A DNA stretch of 64,000 nt, taken from positions 1 to 64,000 of the forward strand of contig NZ_NSLB01000002.1 of NCBI RefSeq assembly GCF_002304225.1, read 5' to 3'. A program made the position numbers and the translations under genes. The notes beneath the pieces are model-generated. The model was not told the DNA's origin, made no database searches, and was given only the letters and a program-made list of their open reading frames with translations. This stretch comes from Pseudomonas sp. HAR-UPW-AIA-41 (GTDB lineage Bacteria > Pseudomonadota > Gammaproteobacteria > Pseudomonadales > Pseudomonadaceae). This document shows, piece by piece, positions 8,880-19,840 of this stretch. Position 1 is the stretch's first letter, and every line of letters begins with the position of its first letter.

Positions 8880-9601
8880 GCCGTGCGCCCCTCACGTTCG
8901 AAGCCGCGGTTGGCTCGCTGCTCCAGACGGGCCAGGCCCCACTCGCAGAGCAGGCAGATGGCCCAGTAGACCAGGCACACCACGGCGAAGAACAGGAAGG
9001 GCTTCTTGGTCACCCCCACCGCCACGTTGGCCATGCGCATCAGGTCATTCAGCGCGATCACCGACACCAGCGCGGTGTCCTTGATCAGGCTGATCCACAG
9101 GTTGCCCAGCCCCGGCAGCGCCAGACGAAGCAGCTGCGGCAGCTCGATCAGGCGGAAGATGGTCAGCCGGCGCACGCCGATGGCCTGGGCCGCCTCCAGC
9201 TGACCACGGTCCAGCGACTGCCAGGCGCCACGCCAGACCTCGCTGGAGTAGCCGGCGAACACCAGGCCCAGGGCGATCACCCCGGCCAGGAAGGGACTCA
9301 GCTCGAAGGACTCGGCCTCCGGGCTGAACCACTTGAGCAGGCTGTTCAGCGCCAGGCCCACGCCGTGGTAGATGATGAACAGGGTCAGCAATTCCGGCAG
9401 ACCGCGGATGGTGGTGCTGAAGCCCACCGACAGGCCGCGCCACAGCGGCCGCCGGCACAGGCCGAGTGCCGCCACGGCCAGGCCCAGGGCCAGGCCGACC
9501 GGCAGGCTGGCCGCCGCCAGCGCCAGGGTCACCCCCAGGCCGCGCAGCAACTCGTCACCCCAGCCGCCGCCGGTAAAACTCAGGTAGGAGAGCCACTCCA
9601 T
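8876..9601 (-). CDS. Polar amino acid ABC transporter permease (HisQ type)
   Basis: 241-residue membrane protein with the same architecture as its partner. The EAA loop is EAAQAIGVRRLTIFRLIELP near residue 138. A conserved RGLPELLTLFIIYHG segment near residue 67 is typical of histidine/arginine/ornithine permeases. It follows the binding-protein gene by 66 bases. Confidence 0.9.
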   Translation of the reverse strand: MEWLSYLSFTGGGWGDELLRGLGVTLALAAASLPVGLALGLAVAALGLCRRPLWRGLSVGFSTTIRGLPELLTLFIIYHGVGLALNSLLKWFSPEAESFELSPFLAGVIALGLVFAGYSSEVWRGAWQSLDRGQLEAAQAIGVRRLTIFRLIELPQLLRLALPGLGNLWISLIKDTALVSVIALNDLMRMANVAVGVTKKPFLFFAVVCLVYWAICLLCEWGLARLEQRANRGFEREGRTA

Positions 9602-9667
9602 AGAACAGCCTCTTCTCGATCAGAAGGAAGAACTATGCGAAGCCCGGGCCCCTGCGGGCCCGGTGCA

Positions 9668-10456
9668 TCACTTCTGCAGGGTCAGCAGGTTGACCGAGAA
9701 GTACTTGTCGTTGATGGCCTTGTAGGTGCCATCGGCGATGATCGCGGCCAGTGCCTGGTTGAGCTGCTCCCGCAGGGCGGCGTCTTCCTTGCGCAGGGCG
9801 ATGCCGACGCCCTCGCCCACGTACTTGGCCTCGCTGATCGGCGCACCGGCCAGCACGCAGCAGGCGCCGTCCTCGCTTTTACCTGTCCACTCCAGCATCG
9901 GGATCATGTCGCCGACCTGTGCATCAAGGCGGCCGGAGGCCAGGTCCAAGTTCACCGCATCCTGGGTCGGATACAGGCGCACGTCGGAGTCCGGGAACAT
10001 GGCCGAGAGGTAGTCGCCCTGGGTAGTGGAACCCTGTGCGCCGATGGTCTTGCCGGCCAGGCCCTTGGGCGAGAAGTCCTTCAGATCCGAATCCTTGGGC
10101 ACCACGAAGGTCATGGCCGACTTCTGGTAGGGGTCGGTGAAGGCGACCTTCTGCCGGCGCTCCTCGGTGATGAACATGGAGGCGATGATCAGGTCGTACT
10201 TGTCGGCCAGCAGTGCCGGGATGATGCCGTCCCAGTCCTGGGCAACGAACTCGCACTTGGCCTTCATCTGGGCGCACAGGGCGCGGCCGATCTCGATGTC
10301 GAAGCCGCCGAGCTGACCGTCGGCGGTGAAGAAGTTGAAGGGTGGGTAGGCACCTTCGGTGGCGATGCGCAGGCTTTGGCCTTCGCTGGCCAGCGCGGCG
10401 CCGGCCGGCAGGATGGCCGCGGCGGCCAGGATCAAGGAGCGCAGAGTCTTGTTCAT
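9668..10456 (-). CDS. Periplasmic amino acid-binding protein (ArgT/HisJ family)
   Basis: 262 residues with a signal peptide (cleavage near Ala-Leu-Ala-Ser, residue 23). The family-3 solute-binding fold is shown by the opening LRIATEGAYPPFNFF segment, GGFDIEIG, and the hinge motif MFITEERRQKVAFTDPY near residue 115. It is the first gene of the ABC transporter operon. A basic or polar amino acid ligand is likely from the family, and the adjacent decarboxylase suggests the ligand may be its substrate. Confidence 0.9.
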   Translation of the reverse strand: MNKTLRSLILAAAAILPAGAALASEGQSLRIATEGAYPPFNFFTADGQLGGFDIEIGRALCAQMKAKCEFVAQDWDGIIPALLADKYDLIIASMFITEERRQKVAFTDPYQKSAMTFVVPKDSDLKDFSPKGLAGKTIGAQGSTTQGDYLSAMFPDSDVRLYPTQDAVNLDLASGRLDAQVGDMIPMLEWTGKSEDGACCVLAGAPISEAKYVGEGVGIALRKEDAALREQLNQALAAIIADGTYKAINDKYFSVNLLTLQK

Positions 10457-10859
10457 TTTGTTGTCCTCTTGGGCAATGGATCGGTGAGGCCAGGGCTGCC
10501 CACTGACTGGCGGGTCAGGCCTGCTTGCGGGCTAGAATCGGCCGCCTTTTCGCATTACTCAAATGTATCTTTGAAATCCAATACATAGTCCAAAGCTATA
10601 TGAATGAGCGCAGCCAAAACGGCCCCAGCCGGGGGCAAACGGCCGCCAAGGTGACGTTATCGGTGCAGCAATGACCGGCTACCGCGAGCCCCCGCCAACC
10701 CGGCTGGAGCGCGCAGAACGGTGAGGCTATGCAAGAGAAAGACGGCGCCGGCTGACCCAGCACGGGGCATAGCCGGGAGAAAAACAGCCGTGTCCAGCTG
10801 ACGAAAAAAAACGGCTCACAGAGCCGTTTTCGGAGGTAAACGCCTGGACGGCGAGCCGA
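10457..10859. other. Intergenic region between transporter operon and MocR gene
   Basis: About 400 bases without a convincing gene. It holds the 5' region of the binding-protein operon, with AT-rich sequence near 10550-10610 that is the likely promoter zone, and the MocR terminator at 10808-10830. Small open frames here lack ribosome sites and Pseudomonas-like codon use. Confidence 0.6.
10808..10830 (-). terminator. Rho-independent terminator of the MocR gene
   Basis: A perfect 10-bp stem (10808-10817 with 10821-10830) has a three-base loop. Read on the minus strand it is followed by a run of U residues. It lies 30 bases beyond the MocR stop codon. Confidence 0.85.
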
Positions 10860-12299
10860 TCAGTGGCGGGCGTCCGCCTCGGCACACAGTTCACGGGCCA
10901 GACGGCCGATGGTCTGAATCGCCCGTTCCGCCTCACGGTTCCAAGGGATGCCGCAGGTCAGACGCAGGCAGTGGTTGAACTGCTCCGTGGTGCTGAAGGT
11001 CAGCCCCGGCGACACGCTGACGCCTTCGGCCAGGGCACGCAGGTGCAGCTCCTGGGTATTGACCCGCGCAGGCAGGCTGACCCAGAGGATGAAGCCGCCG
11101 GCCGGTCGGGTCATCTGCGTGCCTTCGGGGAAGTACTGCTGCACCGCCAGCTGATAGGCCGTGACGTTTTTGCGGTACTCCTGCCGGATATGCCGCAGGT
11201 GCCGGTCGTAACCGCCATTTTCCAGGTAAGCCGCAACGCCCATCTGGGTGACGCTGCAAGCCGAGTGGGTACTGAAAGTCTGCAGACGCTGCACCGCCTC
11301 CTGATAACGCCCGGCGATGATCCAGCCGATACGCACGCCCGGCGACAGGGTCTTGGAGAAGCTGGAGCAGTAGATCACCTGGCCATTGCGGTCATGGGCC
11401 TTGATGGCGCGGGCACCGTTGGGCTCGAACATCAGCTCGCCATAGATATCATCCTCGATCACGGCAAAGCCGAAATCCTCGGCCATGTTCAGCAACTGCT
11501 TCTGGCGCTCCTCGGGCATGGTCGCGCTGAGCGGGTTGGACAGCCGCCCGGCCGTCACCAGCGCCTTGATCGGCCACTGACTGGCAGCCAGCTGCAGCGC
11601 TTCCAGACTGATGCCGGTGTTCGGATCGCTGGGGATCTCGATGACCTTGAGGCCCAGCACATCGGCCAGCTGCAGCAGGCCGTAATAGGTGGGCGACTCT
11701 GTGGCGATCAGGTCGCCCGGCTGGGTCAGCACGCGCAGCGCCATGTGGATAGCCTCGACGCAGCCATGGGTGATCACCACCTCGCTGGGATCGACCACCA
11801 CGCCGGCATCGCGCATGCGAATCGCCACCTGACGCCGCAGCGGCTCGTAGCCGGGGCTGAACATGTAACTGAACGCCTGCGGGCTGTTGAAGCGGGTGAC
11901 CTTGGCGATCTGCTGATGCAGGGCACGCACCGGCAGGTAGGACACGTGCGGCACCGCCGCCCCCAGCGGGAAGATGCCTTCACGGCGCGTGGCACTCAGG
12001 ACTTCGCTGATGATGCTGCTGCGGGTGACGCAGGCGGGCTTCTCGACATGGGCAATGGCGGGCGTCGGCGCAGTCAGCGCGGCGGTCTGGTGCACGTAGT
12101 AGCCGGACTGCGGCCGGGCGCGGATCAGGCCCTGGTCCTCCAGATTGGCATAGGCCTGCAGCACCGTGGCATGACTGACACTCATCTGTACGCTCAGCTT
12201 GCGCACCGAGGGCACGCGCTCACCCGGCTGGTAGACACCGCGGCGGATATCCTCGGCCAGTTGCTGGGCGATGCGTTGGTAGAGCAACAGATTGGTCAT
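10860..12299 (-). CDS. MocR-type PLP-dependent transcriptional regulator (GntR + aminotransferase)
   Basis: 479 residues. The N-terminal GntR winged helix (about 10-75, with RRGVYQPGERVPSVRKLS) is joined to a fold-type I aminotransferase-like domain. The PLP lysine lies in SSFSKTLSPGVRIGWI near residue 310. Members of this class sense PLP or amino-acid adducts and control vitamin B6, GABA or amino-acid genes. It lies upstream of the ABC transporter/decarboxylase cluster on the same strand, separated by a terminator, and may regulate it. Confidence 0.88.
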   Translation of the reverse strand: MTNLLLYQRIAQQLAEDIRRGVYQPGERVPSVRKLSVQMSVSHATVLQAYANLEDQGLIRARPQSGYYVHQTAALTAPTPAIAHVEKPACVTRSSIISEVLSATRREGIFPLGAAVPHVSYLPVRALHQQIAKVTRFNSPQAFSYMFSPGYEPLRRQVAIRMRDAGVVVDPSEVVITHGCVEAIHMALRVLTQPGDLIATESPTYYGLLQLADVLGLKVIEIPSDPNTGISLEALQLAASQWPIKALVTAGRLSNPLSATMPEERQKQLLNMAEDFGFAVIEDDIYGELMFEPNGARAIKAHDRNGQVIYCSSFSKTLSPGVRIGWIIAGRYQEAVQRLQTFSTHSACSVTQMGVAAYLENGGYDRHLRHIRQEYRKNVTAYQLAVQQYFPEGTQMTRPAGGFILWVSLPARVNTQELHLRALAEGVSVSPGLTFSTTEQFNHCLRLTCGIPWNREAERAIQTIGRLARELCAEADARH

Positions 12300-12444
12300 A
12301 TTCGGGCTTCCTGCGTCACTGAACCGAAACAGTAGCGCAACACAGCGAAAAACAACCAGTACAGTTCATCAGGGAGTCGCCAGCACAGTCCGGCGCACGG
12401 CGCCTGTAGGCAAGCCGCGCCACGGCTGGCTATGATCAGTGCCC

Positions 12445-12846
12445 ATGAACTCGTCTCTGCCCATCCGCTCCCCCTGCCCGCCCGGCGCCTGCACCTGCGA
12501 CCGAGAGCAGTTGCTGCAGCTGCCCGGCGCAGCCTCGCGCATCCTGCTGCTGACGCGTCAGGAGGAAAAGCGCCTGCTGGAGCGTCTGGAAAACATCCAG
12601 AGCCTGGAGGATCTCGAGCACATGCAGCGGCGTCTGCATGAGCAACTGGGCATTCGCCTTGAGATAGCCCCCGGGCACAACGAAGTGCGCAGCATGCGCG
12701 GCATCGGTATTCATATCGATGACCTGCCGGGACTGTGCCGCAAGACCCGCCAGGCCATTCCGGCGGCCATCCGCCGGGGTCTGGAGAAGCACCCGGAAAT
12801 CGCCTACCGCCTGCTGGATGCCCACGACCTCTTTCGCGGGCTTTAA
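12445..12846 (+). CDS. Conserved hypothetical protein with N-terminal Cys cluster
   Basis: 133 residues from the ATG at 12445 (a GTG at 12439 is in the same frame). The N-terminus carries three close cysteines (CPPGACTC), followed by a mostly helical, charged protein ending in HPEIAYRLLDAHDLF. I recognise it only as a Pseudomonas-type conserved protein. The Cys pattern might bind a metal but is not a standard zinc finger. It stands alone and converges on the lptF-like operon across a shared terminator. Confidence 0.65.
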   Translation: MNSSLPIRSPCPPGACTCDREQLLQLPGAASRILLLTRQEEKRLLERLENIQSLEDLEHMQRRLHEQLGIRLEIAPGHNEVRSMRGIGIHIDDLPGLCRKTRQAIPAAIRRGLEKHPEIAYRLLDAHDLFRGL

Positions 12847-12859
12847 CCCCTGCAAACCA

Positions 12860-12884
12860 AAACCCCGGCCAGTGGCCGGGGTTT
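12860..12884. terminator. Bidirectional terminator
   Basis: An 11-bp GC-rich stem (12860-12870 with 12874-12884) has a three-base loop and A/T runs on both sides. It separates the convergent hypothetical gene and the OmpA lipoprotein operon. Confidence 0.8.
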
Positions 12885-12902
12885 ATCTTTCACGGCAAGC
12901 GC

Positions 12903-13703
12903 TCAGCGCTCCATGCCCAGCTTGCCATTGGCGTCAGAGAACACGATCTCGACCCGGCGGTTCTGGGCCCGGCCGCGACTGGAAGCGTTCTCCGCCAGCG
13001 GGTAGGCCTCCCCGAAGCCGCGCACACTGATGCGCTGCGGGTCGATCCCAAGATCAATCAGCACATCGGCCACCGATTGCGCCCGGTCCCTGGACAGCTG
13101 CAGGTTGAACGCCGCATCACCCTTGGTGTCGGTGTAGCCCTCGATACGCACCACCCGGCGCGGGTTGTTCTGCAGGAACTGCACGAGCTTGAGCACGGTG
13201 CGGTTGGCCGACGCCTTGAGATCAGCACGGCCGGTGTCGAACAGCACATCGCCCAGGGTCATCACCAGACCGCGATCGGTTTCGGCCGCCGCCAGGGCGA
13301 ACATCTGCTCGTCATCGCCGTTCCCGGCCACGCTGAGCAGCTTGCTCTCGCGCAGGGTCAGTTGCAGGCGCTCCAGCTCCAGTTGCTCACGCTGCAGACG
13401 CTCGGCATTGAGCGCCGCATCGGTGTGCTCGCGGGCAATCTGGCTATAGCGCTGGCTGAGGTAGGCATAGTGCTGCATGTCAGCATCGCCCCCCCAGTAG
13501 CTGGACAGACGATCGGCACGGGCCAGCGACTCGCCGGAGCGGATCACGTCCTTGGGCGCCACCCGCAGCACATCGTTGTCACTCTTGACCGCCAGGAAGG
13601 CCTGCTGCGCCTGCTCCAGGCTCTGACGATCTTCCGGCTTGGTCGCGCAGCCCTGCAGCAGTACCGGCAGGAGCAGGACAAGGGCGTTGGCGTAACGCAT
13701 CAC
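12903..13703 (-). CDS. lptF: OmpA-family outer-membrane lipoprotein (LptF-like)
   Basis: 266 residues. The signal peptide ends in a lipobox (LLQGC, Cys near residue 19). The middle is a helical region rich in Gln, Glu and Arg. The C-terminal OmpA peptidoglycan-binding domain (about 155-255) has the VLFDTGRADL opening, the EGYTDTKGD motif and NRRVEIVF near the end. Length and layout match Pseudomonas lipotoxin F, which anchors the outer membrane to peptidoglycan. It is the third gene of an operon with a DUF4398 lipoprotein and a binding protein, with a four-base overlap upstream. Confidence 0.75.
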   Translation of the reverse strand: MMRYANALVLLLPVLLQGCATKPEDRQSLEQAQQAFLAVKSDNDVLRVAPKDVIRSGESLARADRLSSYWGGDADMQHYAYLSQRYSQIAREHTDAALNAERLQREQLELERLQLTLRESKLLSVAGNGDDEQMFALAAAETDRGLVMTLGDVLFDTGRADLKASANRTVLKLVQFLQNNPRRVVRIEGYTDTKGDAAFNLQLSRDRAQSVADVLIDLGIDPQRISVRGFGEAYPLAENASSRGRAQNRRVEIVFSDANGKLGMER

Positions 13704-14053
13704 GGCAAGGTTCCCAGTTGTTGGCGCACCCGCTTGATGCGCATATTGATCTGTTTCAGTTCCTGCTCGCTCTTGGTCGTCAGCACCTTGGCCTCGGCCA
13801 GGCGTGCATCCAGCTCGGCCTGCTCGGCAAACTGACGGGCGCGTTTGTAGTCGGCTTCGCCCATGTTCTTCTGGGCCCGGGCAAACTTGGCCTCGGCCTG
13901 GCGCATTTCCTCCAGAGCCGGCGTGGCACCGACGGCTCGGGCCTGGGCCAGGGTCTGTTCGGTCAGGCGCATCTGTTCGATCGGCGCGGGGTCGCTGGCA
14001 CAGCCGCTGAGGGTGACAGCGAACAGGCCGAGAAGTAGACGATGGCGCATCAC
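13700..14053 (-). CDS. DUF4398 coiled-coil lipoprotein
   Basis: 117 residues with a lipoprotein signal peptide (lipobox LSGC near residue 18), then a single long charged helical stretch rich in Ala, Glu, Gln and Lys (about 25-115), as in the DUF4398 family. It overlaps the OmpA lipoprotein gene by four bases and the upstream binding-protein gene by four bases. Such proteins are routinely encoded just before an OmpA-like lipoprotein, suggesting they act together in the envelope. Start at 14053 or 14050. Confidence 0.8.
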   Translation of the reverse strand: MMRHRLLLGLFAVTLSGCASDPAPIEQMRLTEQTLAQARAVGATPALEEMRQAEAKFARAQKNMGEADYKRARQFAEQAELDARLAEAKVLTTKSEQELKQINMRIKRVRQQLGTLP

Positions 14054-14880
14054 AGCGGTTTTTCCTCTGCAGCTGGCGGCTCCACCGGAACCACCTGTTG
14101 TGCCTGCCAGCGGTCGATATTGCGCTGCAGGATGATTTCGGGGAGGTCGGTGTTCAGCAACTCGGTCATCTTCTGCGCCAGCTGGCCACGCAGACGCGCT
14201 TCATTGCATGCCGAATTGTGCGACAGCGTCAGGTACAGGCCCTCACTGGAAATCGGCGGTTCCAGGCTTTCCAGCTGCTCGAGCATGCCCAGCTGACGCG
14301 CCAGCGCCACACTGGGATAGCGCTCGTACAAGACATAATCGACACGACCGAGCAGCAGCATCTGCAGCGCCTGGGTCAGGCTCGGCAGCTGCTGGATCTG
14401 CAGCGACTGACCGGCAAACTGGTCGAACTCCTGACCAAAGCTGTTGTTCACCAGTGTCGCGCCTCGCTTGCCGACCAGATCGGCCCAGCCGCTGTAGGCA
14501 AATGACTTACCTCGTTGAGTCCAGACAACGCTGGGTGTCTCGTAGAAGGCCGGATGGATGTAGTCCATCACGCCAAGGCGCGGCACCGTCAGGAAAGCAC
14601 CGGCGAGCAGATCGACACGGCCGCTCCTGGCTTCTTCCTGAGCGCGGGCCCAGGTGCCGGTATGAATCACCTCGATCTTCAGCCCAAGCTCTTTGCCGAG
14701 ATGCTGCAGGAGTTCGGCATTGGCGCCGATCAGTTGGCCGGGGTTGGCAGGGTCACGCCACAGATATGGCGGATACTCCGGATTGCCGGTAGCCACCAAT
14801 TTCTCGCAGGCTGGCTCTGCATGCGCCGACACGTGCGCCAGCGCCAATAGCAACGACAACCACACTGCTTTAGTGCGCAT
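14050..14880 (-). CDS. Periplasmic solute-binding protein, family 3
   Basis: 276 residues with a signal peptide (cleavage near His-Ala-Glu, residue 21). The binding fold starts with a GNPEYPPYLW segment and contains GRVDLLAGAFLTVPR. No permease or ATPase gene accompanies it; it heads the DUF4398-OmpA operon. Orphan family-3 proteins of this kind often act in sensing or envelope functions and not transport. A Pro/Glu-rich tail ends the protein. Confidence 0.75.
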   Translation of the reverse strand: MRTKAVWLSLLLALAHVSAHAEPACEKLVATGNPEYPPYLWRDPANPGQLIGANAELLQHLGKELGLKIEVIHTGTWARAQEEARSGRVDLLAGAFLTVPRLGVMDYIHPAFYETPSVVWTQRGKSFAYSGWADLVGKRGATLVNNSFGQEFDQFAGQSLQIQQLPSLTQALQMLLLGRVDYVLYERYPSVALARQLGMLEQLESLEPPISSEGLYLTLSHNSACNEARLRGQLAQKMTELLNTDLPEIILQRNIDRWQAQQVVPVEPPAAEEKPL

Positions 14881-14990
14881 AGAAACTCTCAGCTGAACCT
14901 AAGATTGGGCAAACAGACAACACGCTATCGGCCAGCGCCGACATGCTAGTTTAGGCCACCCACTACAAGAAACGGAAATAAGGAGTGCGT

Positions 14991-15920
14991 GTGAAAAAAC
15001 TTCTACTGGTATTAGTGGTATTGCTCGCCACAGCAGGCGGTGTACTGACGCTGTCACCAACCACACTGCTGGCCACCGTACAGTTCGCAGAACGCCAGCT
15101 TGCAGGCCTGAGTCTGAAGAGCCAAAACGTCGGCGACCTGACTTACAGCTACTACGATGGAGGCCCGAATGACGCGCCGGTCATTGTGATGATCCACGGA
15201 TTCGGCGCCAACAAGGACAACTGGCTGCGTTTTGCTCGCCCACTCACCGCAGATTATCGTGTGATCGCCCTTGACCTACCCGGATTCGGCGACAGCAGCA
15301 AGCCTGCCAACATCAGCTACGACGTCGCCAGTCAGAGCGAGCGCGTACTGACACTGCTGGACGCACTAAAGATCAGTAAGTTCCACGTCATCGGCAACTC
15401 CATGGGCGGTCATATCAGTGCCCTGCTCGCCGCCCGCCACCCCGAACGGGTACTCAGTGCCGCACTGCTGGACAATGCCGGCGTGGAAGCTCCCAACAAG
15501 AGCGAGTTCTTCCGCCGCATTGAGCAGGGCGACGCCAACCCTCTGGTGGTCAGCAAACCGGAAGACTTCCAGCGCCTGCTGGATTTCGTTTTTGTCGAAG
15601 CGCCACCGATGCCAACTTCGCTTCAGGAGCACTTTGCCGCCCAGGCCATGGCCAACGCCGCTCACTACGAGCTGATCTTCGGCCATCTGCGTGAGCGCTA
15701 CGTCCCGCTGGAGCCGGAGCTACCAAAGATCACCGCGCCAGTGCTGCTGCTCTGGGGCGACAAGGACCGCGTGCTGGATGTATCGAGCATCGAGGTCATG
15801 AAACCTCTGCTGCAAAAGCCCAGCGTGGTGGTCATGAAGAACTGCGGTCATGTCCCAATGGTCGAGCGCCCAGAGGAAACCGCTGATCACTACCTGAGCT
15901 TTCTGAACCAGGCCAAATAA
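14991..15920 (+). CDS. Alpha/beta hydrolase with N-terminal membrane anchor (PlaF-like)
   Basis: About 309 residues. A single hydrophobic segment (residues 3-22) is followed by an alpha/beta-hydrolase domain with the oxyanion motif HGFGANKDNW, nucleophile elbow GNSMGG (Ser near 136), catalytic Asp in LLWGDKDRVLD and His in NCGHVPMVERP. GTG at 14991 is preferred because AAGGAG lies directly upstream at 14980-14985. The overall plan resembles the membrane-bound phospholipase A1 PlaF of Pseudomonas, but esterase or lipase activity on another ester cannot be excluded. Confidence 0.8.
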   Translation: MKKLLLVLVVLLATAGGVLTLSPTTLLATVQFAERQLAGLSLKSQNVGDLTYSYYDGGPNDAPVIVMIHGFGANKDNWLRFARPLTADYRVIALDLPGFGDSSKPANISYDVASQSERVLTLLDALKISKFHVIGNSMGGHISALLAARHPERVLSAALLDNAGVEAPNKSEFFRRIEQGDANPLVVSKPEDFQRLLDFVFVEAPPMPTSLQEHFAAQAMANAAHYELIFGHLRERYVPLEPELPKITAPVLLLWGDKDRVLDVSSIEVMKPLLQKPSVVVMKNCGHVPMVERPEETADHYLSFLNQAK

Positions 15921-15937
15921 CACCGATGCTGAATGAC

Positions 15938-15966
15938 AAAAGCCCGCTCGATGAGCGGGCTTTTTG
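15938..15966. terminator. Rho-independent terminator (bidirectional)
   Basis: A 12-bp stem (15938-15949 with 15953-15964) with a three-base loop and a T run lies between the convergent hydrolase and helicase genes. Confidence 0.85.
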
Positions 15967-15990
15967 TTTTAGCGCACAACCAAGTCGGTC

Positions 15991-17688
<1,698 letters not shown>

Positions 17689-17721
17689 GGGTAATGCCTC
17701 TTTTGCAACCGCAAAACCCAT

Positions 17722-18066
17722 GGACCAGCGCTGCGCCGCCGAAAGATCAATAGATCGCCCTGACAGCCTGGCAAGCAGATTTTGCGTATTCGCGTCTTTA
17801 TGGATGAAACGTTAAGGATAGTCCGCAGGGCGGACAAACAGCCGAAGCAGCGCTTCGCGAGATCACCTGAACGGGGGCCTGATAAGGCCGGCGCGCATCA
17901 TACAGGATTTTCCTGACCGTTGTGCGGGTTTTTCCCGGATAAGGGCAGATTCGGCCCAGCGGTTGCAAGGCAACGCCATACCGTTCATCAGAATGGCGAA
18001 TAGCTTGGACAAGCCATCCCCGCTCAGGCTATATCGGGGCTTTCCCCTCTGCCAAGGAACCCCAGG
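17722..18066. other. Divergent intergenic region, deaD / crotonase
   Basis: About 345 bases. It should hold the promoters of both divergent genes, and probably a long 5' untranslated region for the helicase, which is common in cold-shock helicase genes. No conserved RNA or gene was recognised. Confidence 0.5.
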
Positions 18067-18858
18067 ATGACCCAGAGTACTGCCGGCCGAGTTACCCGCG
18101 AACTGCGAGGCCATGTCCTGCTGCTCGGCCTCGACCGCGTGAGCAAGCGCAACGCCTTCGACCTCGACCTGCTCAATGAGCTGGCGCTGGCCTACGGTGA
18201 GCTGGAGCGCAACGACGAAGCGCGCGTGGCGCTGGTGTTTGCCCACGGCGAACACTTCACCGCCGGGCTGGACCTGACCCGCGTCGCCGATGCCTTCAAG
18301 TCCGGCTGGGCGCCACCGGAAGGCGGCTGCGACCCCTGGGGTGTGTTTGCCGGGCCGCGCACACGCAAGCCGGTGATAGTCGCCGCCCAGGGCTACTGCT
18401 ACACCATCGGCATCGAGCTGATGCTGGCCTCGGACATCAACCTGTGCGCCAGCAATACCCGCTTCGCGCAGATGGAAGTGCAGCGCGGCATTTTCCCCTT
18501 CGGTGGCGCCACCCTGCGCATGCACCAGAATGCCGGCTGGGGCAATGCCATGCGCTGGCTGCTCACCGGCGATGAGTTCGATGCCCATGAGGCCTACCGG
18601 ATGGGGCTGGTGCAGGAAGTCGTGGCCACCGAGGAACTGCTCCCCCGCGCCCTGTGGATTGCCGAGCGCATTGCCGCCCAGGCACCGCTGGGCGTGCAGG
18701 CCACCCTGGCCTCGGCACGCCAGGCCGTGCAACAGGGCGAAGCGGCTGCCGCTGCCGCCTTGCCACCAGTGATGCGCCAGCTGATGGCCAGCGAGGATGC
18801 CGCCGAGGGCGTGCGCGCCATGCTCGAGCGTCGTCCGGGCAACTTCCAGGGCCGCTGA
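18067..18858 (+). CDS. Enoyl-CoA hydratase/isomerase (crotonase) family protein
   Basis: 263 residues with the crotonase fold: the first oxyanion-loop element in GEHFTAGLDL (about 62-71) and the second around QGYCYTIGIELMLASD (about 110-125). The Glu of IELMLA and a Phe-Pro-rich loop after IFPFGG occupy the positions of hydratase catalytic residues, though the usual second Glu is not obvious. It is divergent from deaD. A role in acyl-CoA metabolism is expected; the substrate is unknown. Confidence 0.85.
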   Translation: MTQSTAGRVTRELRGHVLLLGLDRVSKRNAFDLDLLNELALAYGELERNDEARVALVFAHGEHFTAGLDLTRVADAFKSGWAPPEGGCDPWGVFAGPRTRKPVIVAAQGYCYTIGIELMLASDINLCASNTRFAQMEVQRGIFPFGGATLRMHQNAGWGNAMRWLLTGDEFDAHEAYRMGLVQEVVATEELLPRALWIAERIAAQAPLGVQATLASARQAVQQGEAAAAAALPPVMRQLMASEDAAEGVRAMLERRPGNFQGR

Positions 18859-18868
18859 GAGCGGTGTC

Positions 18869-18892
18869 GGGCGGGGCCACAAAGCCCCGCCC
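18869..18892. terminator. Hairpin between convergent genes
   Basis: A 9-bp GC-only stem (18869-18877 with 18884-18892) and a six-base loop lie between the crotonase gene and the convergent methyltransferase-like gene. There is no U tract, so termination efficiency is uncertain. Confidence 0.45.
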
Positions 18893-18908
18893 GCCGTAAC
18901 TCGGCCTG

Positions 18909-19673
18909 CTAGCTGGCCGGGCGCATCACGTCGATCAATCCATCCAGGCTGTAGCCAAGACGCGGCGCCAGTTGAGCCGCGCGCTGGCGCAGCCCGCCGA
19001 TATCCAGCTCCTGCTCAAGGGCAGCGGGAATCAGCAGGATGACGTTGCCGTCTTTCACCGGAATTTCCCAGTAGTGACGATGGAACAGGCCCCGCAGCAA
19101 TGCGGCGCCCAGCGGCTTGCCATCATCGGTACCCCACTGGTTGATCACCAGCCAACCATCGGGATTGAGCTTCTTCTGGCAGTCTTCGAGAAAGCGCCAG
19201 GCCAGATGACCTGAAGCCGGCCCGGTGTCGGTATACAGATCGAGGAACAGCACGTCGGTGCTTTCGGCGCTGCCCAGCAGCTCCAGGGCATCACCGATGC
19301 GAATGGTCAGGCGCGGATCATCGCTCAGGCCGAGAAACTCCATGGCCAGACGTGGCACATCCGGGCGCAGTTCGATGACTTCGACATCGTCCAGCTCCAG
19401 AAAACGCAGGCAGGCCTGGGTCAGGTTGCCGGCGCCCAGCCCGAGAAACAGCGCCGTCTCGGCCCGCTCGTGGCACAGCGCGCCGATCAGCATGGCGCGG
19501 GTGTAGTCGTACTCCAGCCAGCTCGGATCGGCCGTGAACACACAGCTCTGCTCCACCTCATCGCCGAACTCGAGGAAGCGGTACTCACCGATTTCCACCA
19601 CCCGCACACGCCCATAGGCGTCGTGCACCTCGGCCAGCAGATGTTCATCCTGTAGTTTTTCCGTCACCGGCAT
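18909..19673 (-). CDS. Spermidine synthase-like SAM-binding protein
   Basis: 254 residues from the ATG at 19673. It has a Rossmann methyltransferase/spermidine synthase core with LFLGLGAGNLTQ near residue 75, the acidic VEVIELRPDV that follows and DVLFLDLYTD near 145. A full-length polyamine synthase active site is not evident, so it is better called spermidine synthase-like. Longer in-frame readings to 19796 have no ribosome site. It stands alone, divergent from the SDR at 19841. Confidence 0.75.
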   Translation of the reverse strand: MPVTEKLQDEHLLAEVHDAYGRVRVVEIGEYRFLEFGDEVEQSCVFTADPSWLEYDYTRAMLIGALCHERAETALFLGLGAGNLTQACLRFLELDDVEVIELRPDVPRLAMEFLGLSDDPRLTIRIGDALELLGSAESTDVLFLDLYTDTGPASGHLAWRFLEDCQKKLNPDGWLVINQWGTDDGKPLGAALLRGLFHRHYWEIPVKDGNVILLIPAALEQELDIGGLRQRAAQLAPRLGYSLDGLIDVMRPAS

Positions 19674-19840
19674 CCCCAACTGACCATTCGTACCAACACC
19701 GCACGACCTCCGGCCGTCAATGTCATAGCCGGTGCCCGGGGGCACTCGCCGATAATATCCGGGCGGCAGCCTGCCGCAGGCGGAGCGCCAGCACAAGTTC
19801 CATTCGGCAATCCGTTGTCCCTCCAGTACGGATTTCAGCC

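Noticed and set aside
10863-12335. 490-codon open frame antisense to the MocR gene
   Set aside because: Composition is that of a shadow frame; the reverse strand encodes complete GntR and aminotransferase domains.
12860-12884. Possible REP-type element
   Set aside because: Single hairpin between convergent genes with flanking A/T runs; a simple terminator explains it.
17863-18882. 339-codon frame antisense to the crotonase gene
   Set aside because: No ribosome site and no recognisable domain; overlaps a well-supported gene fully.
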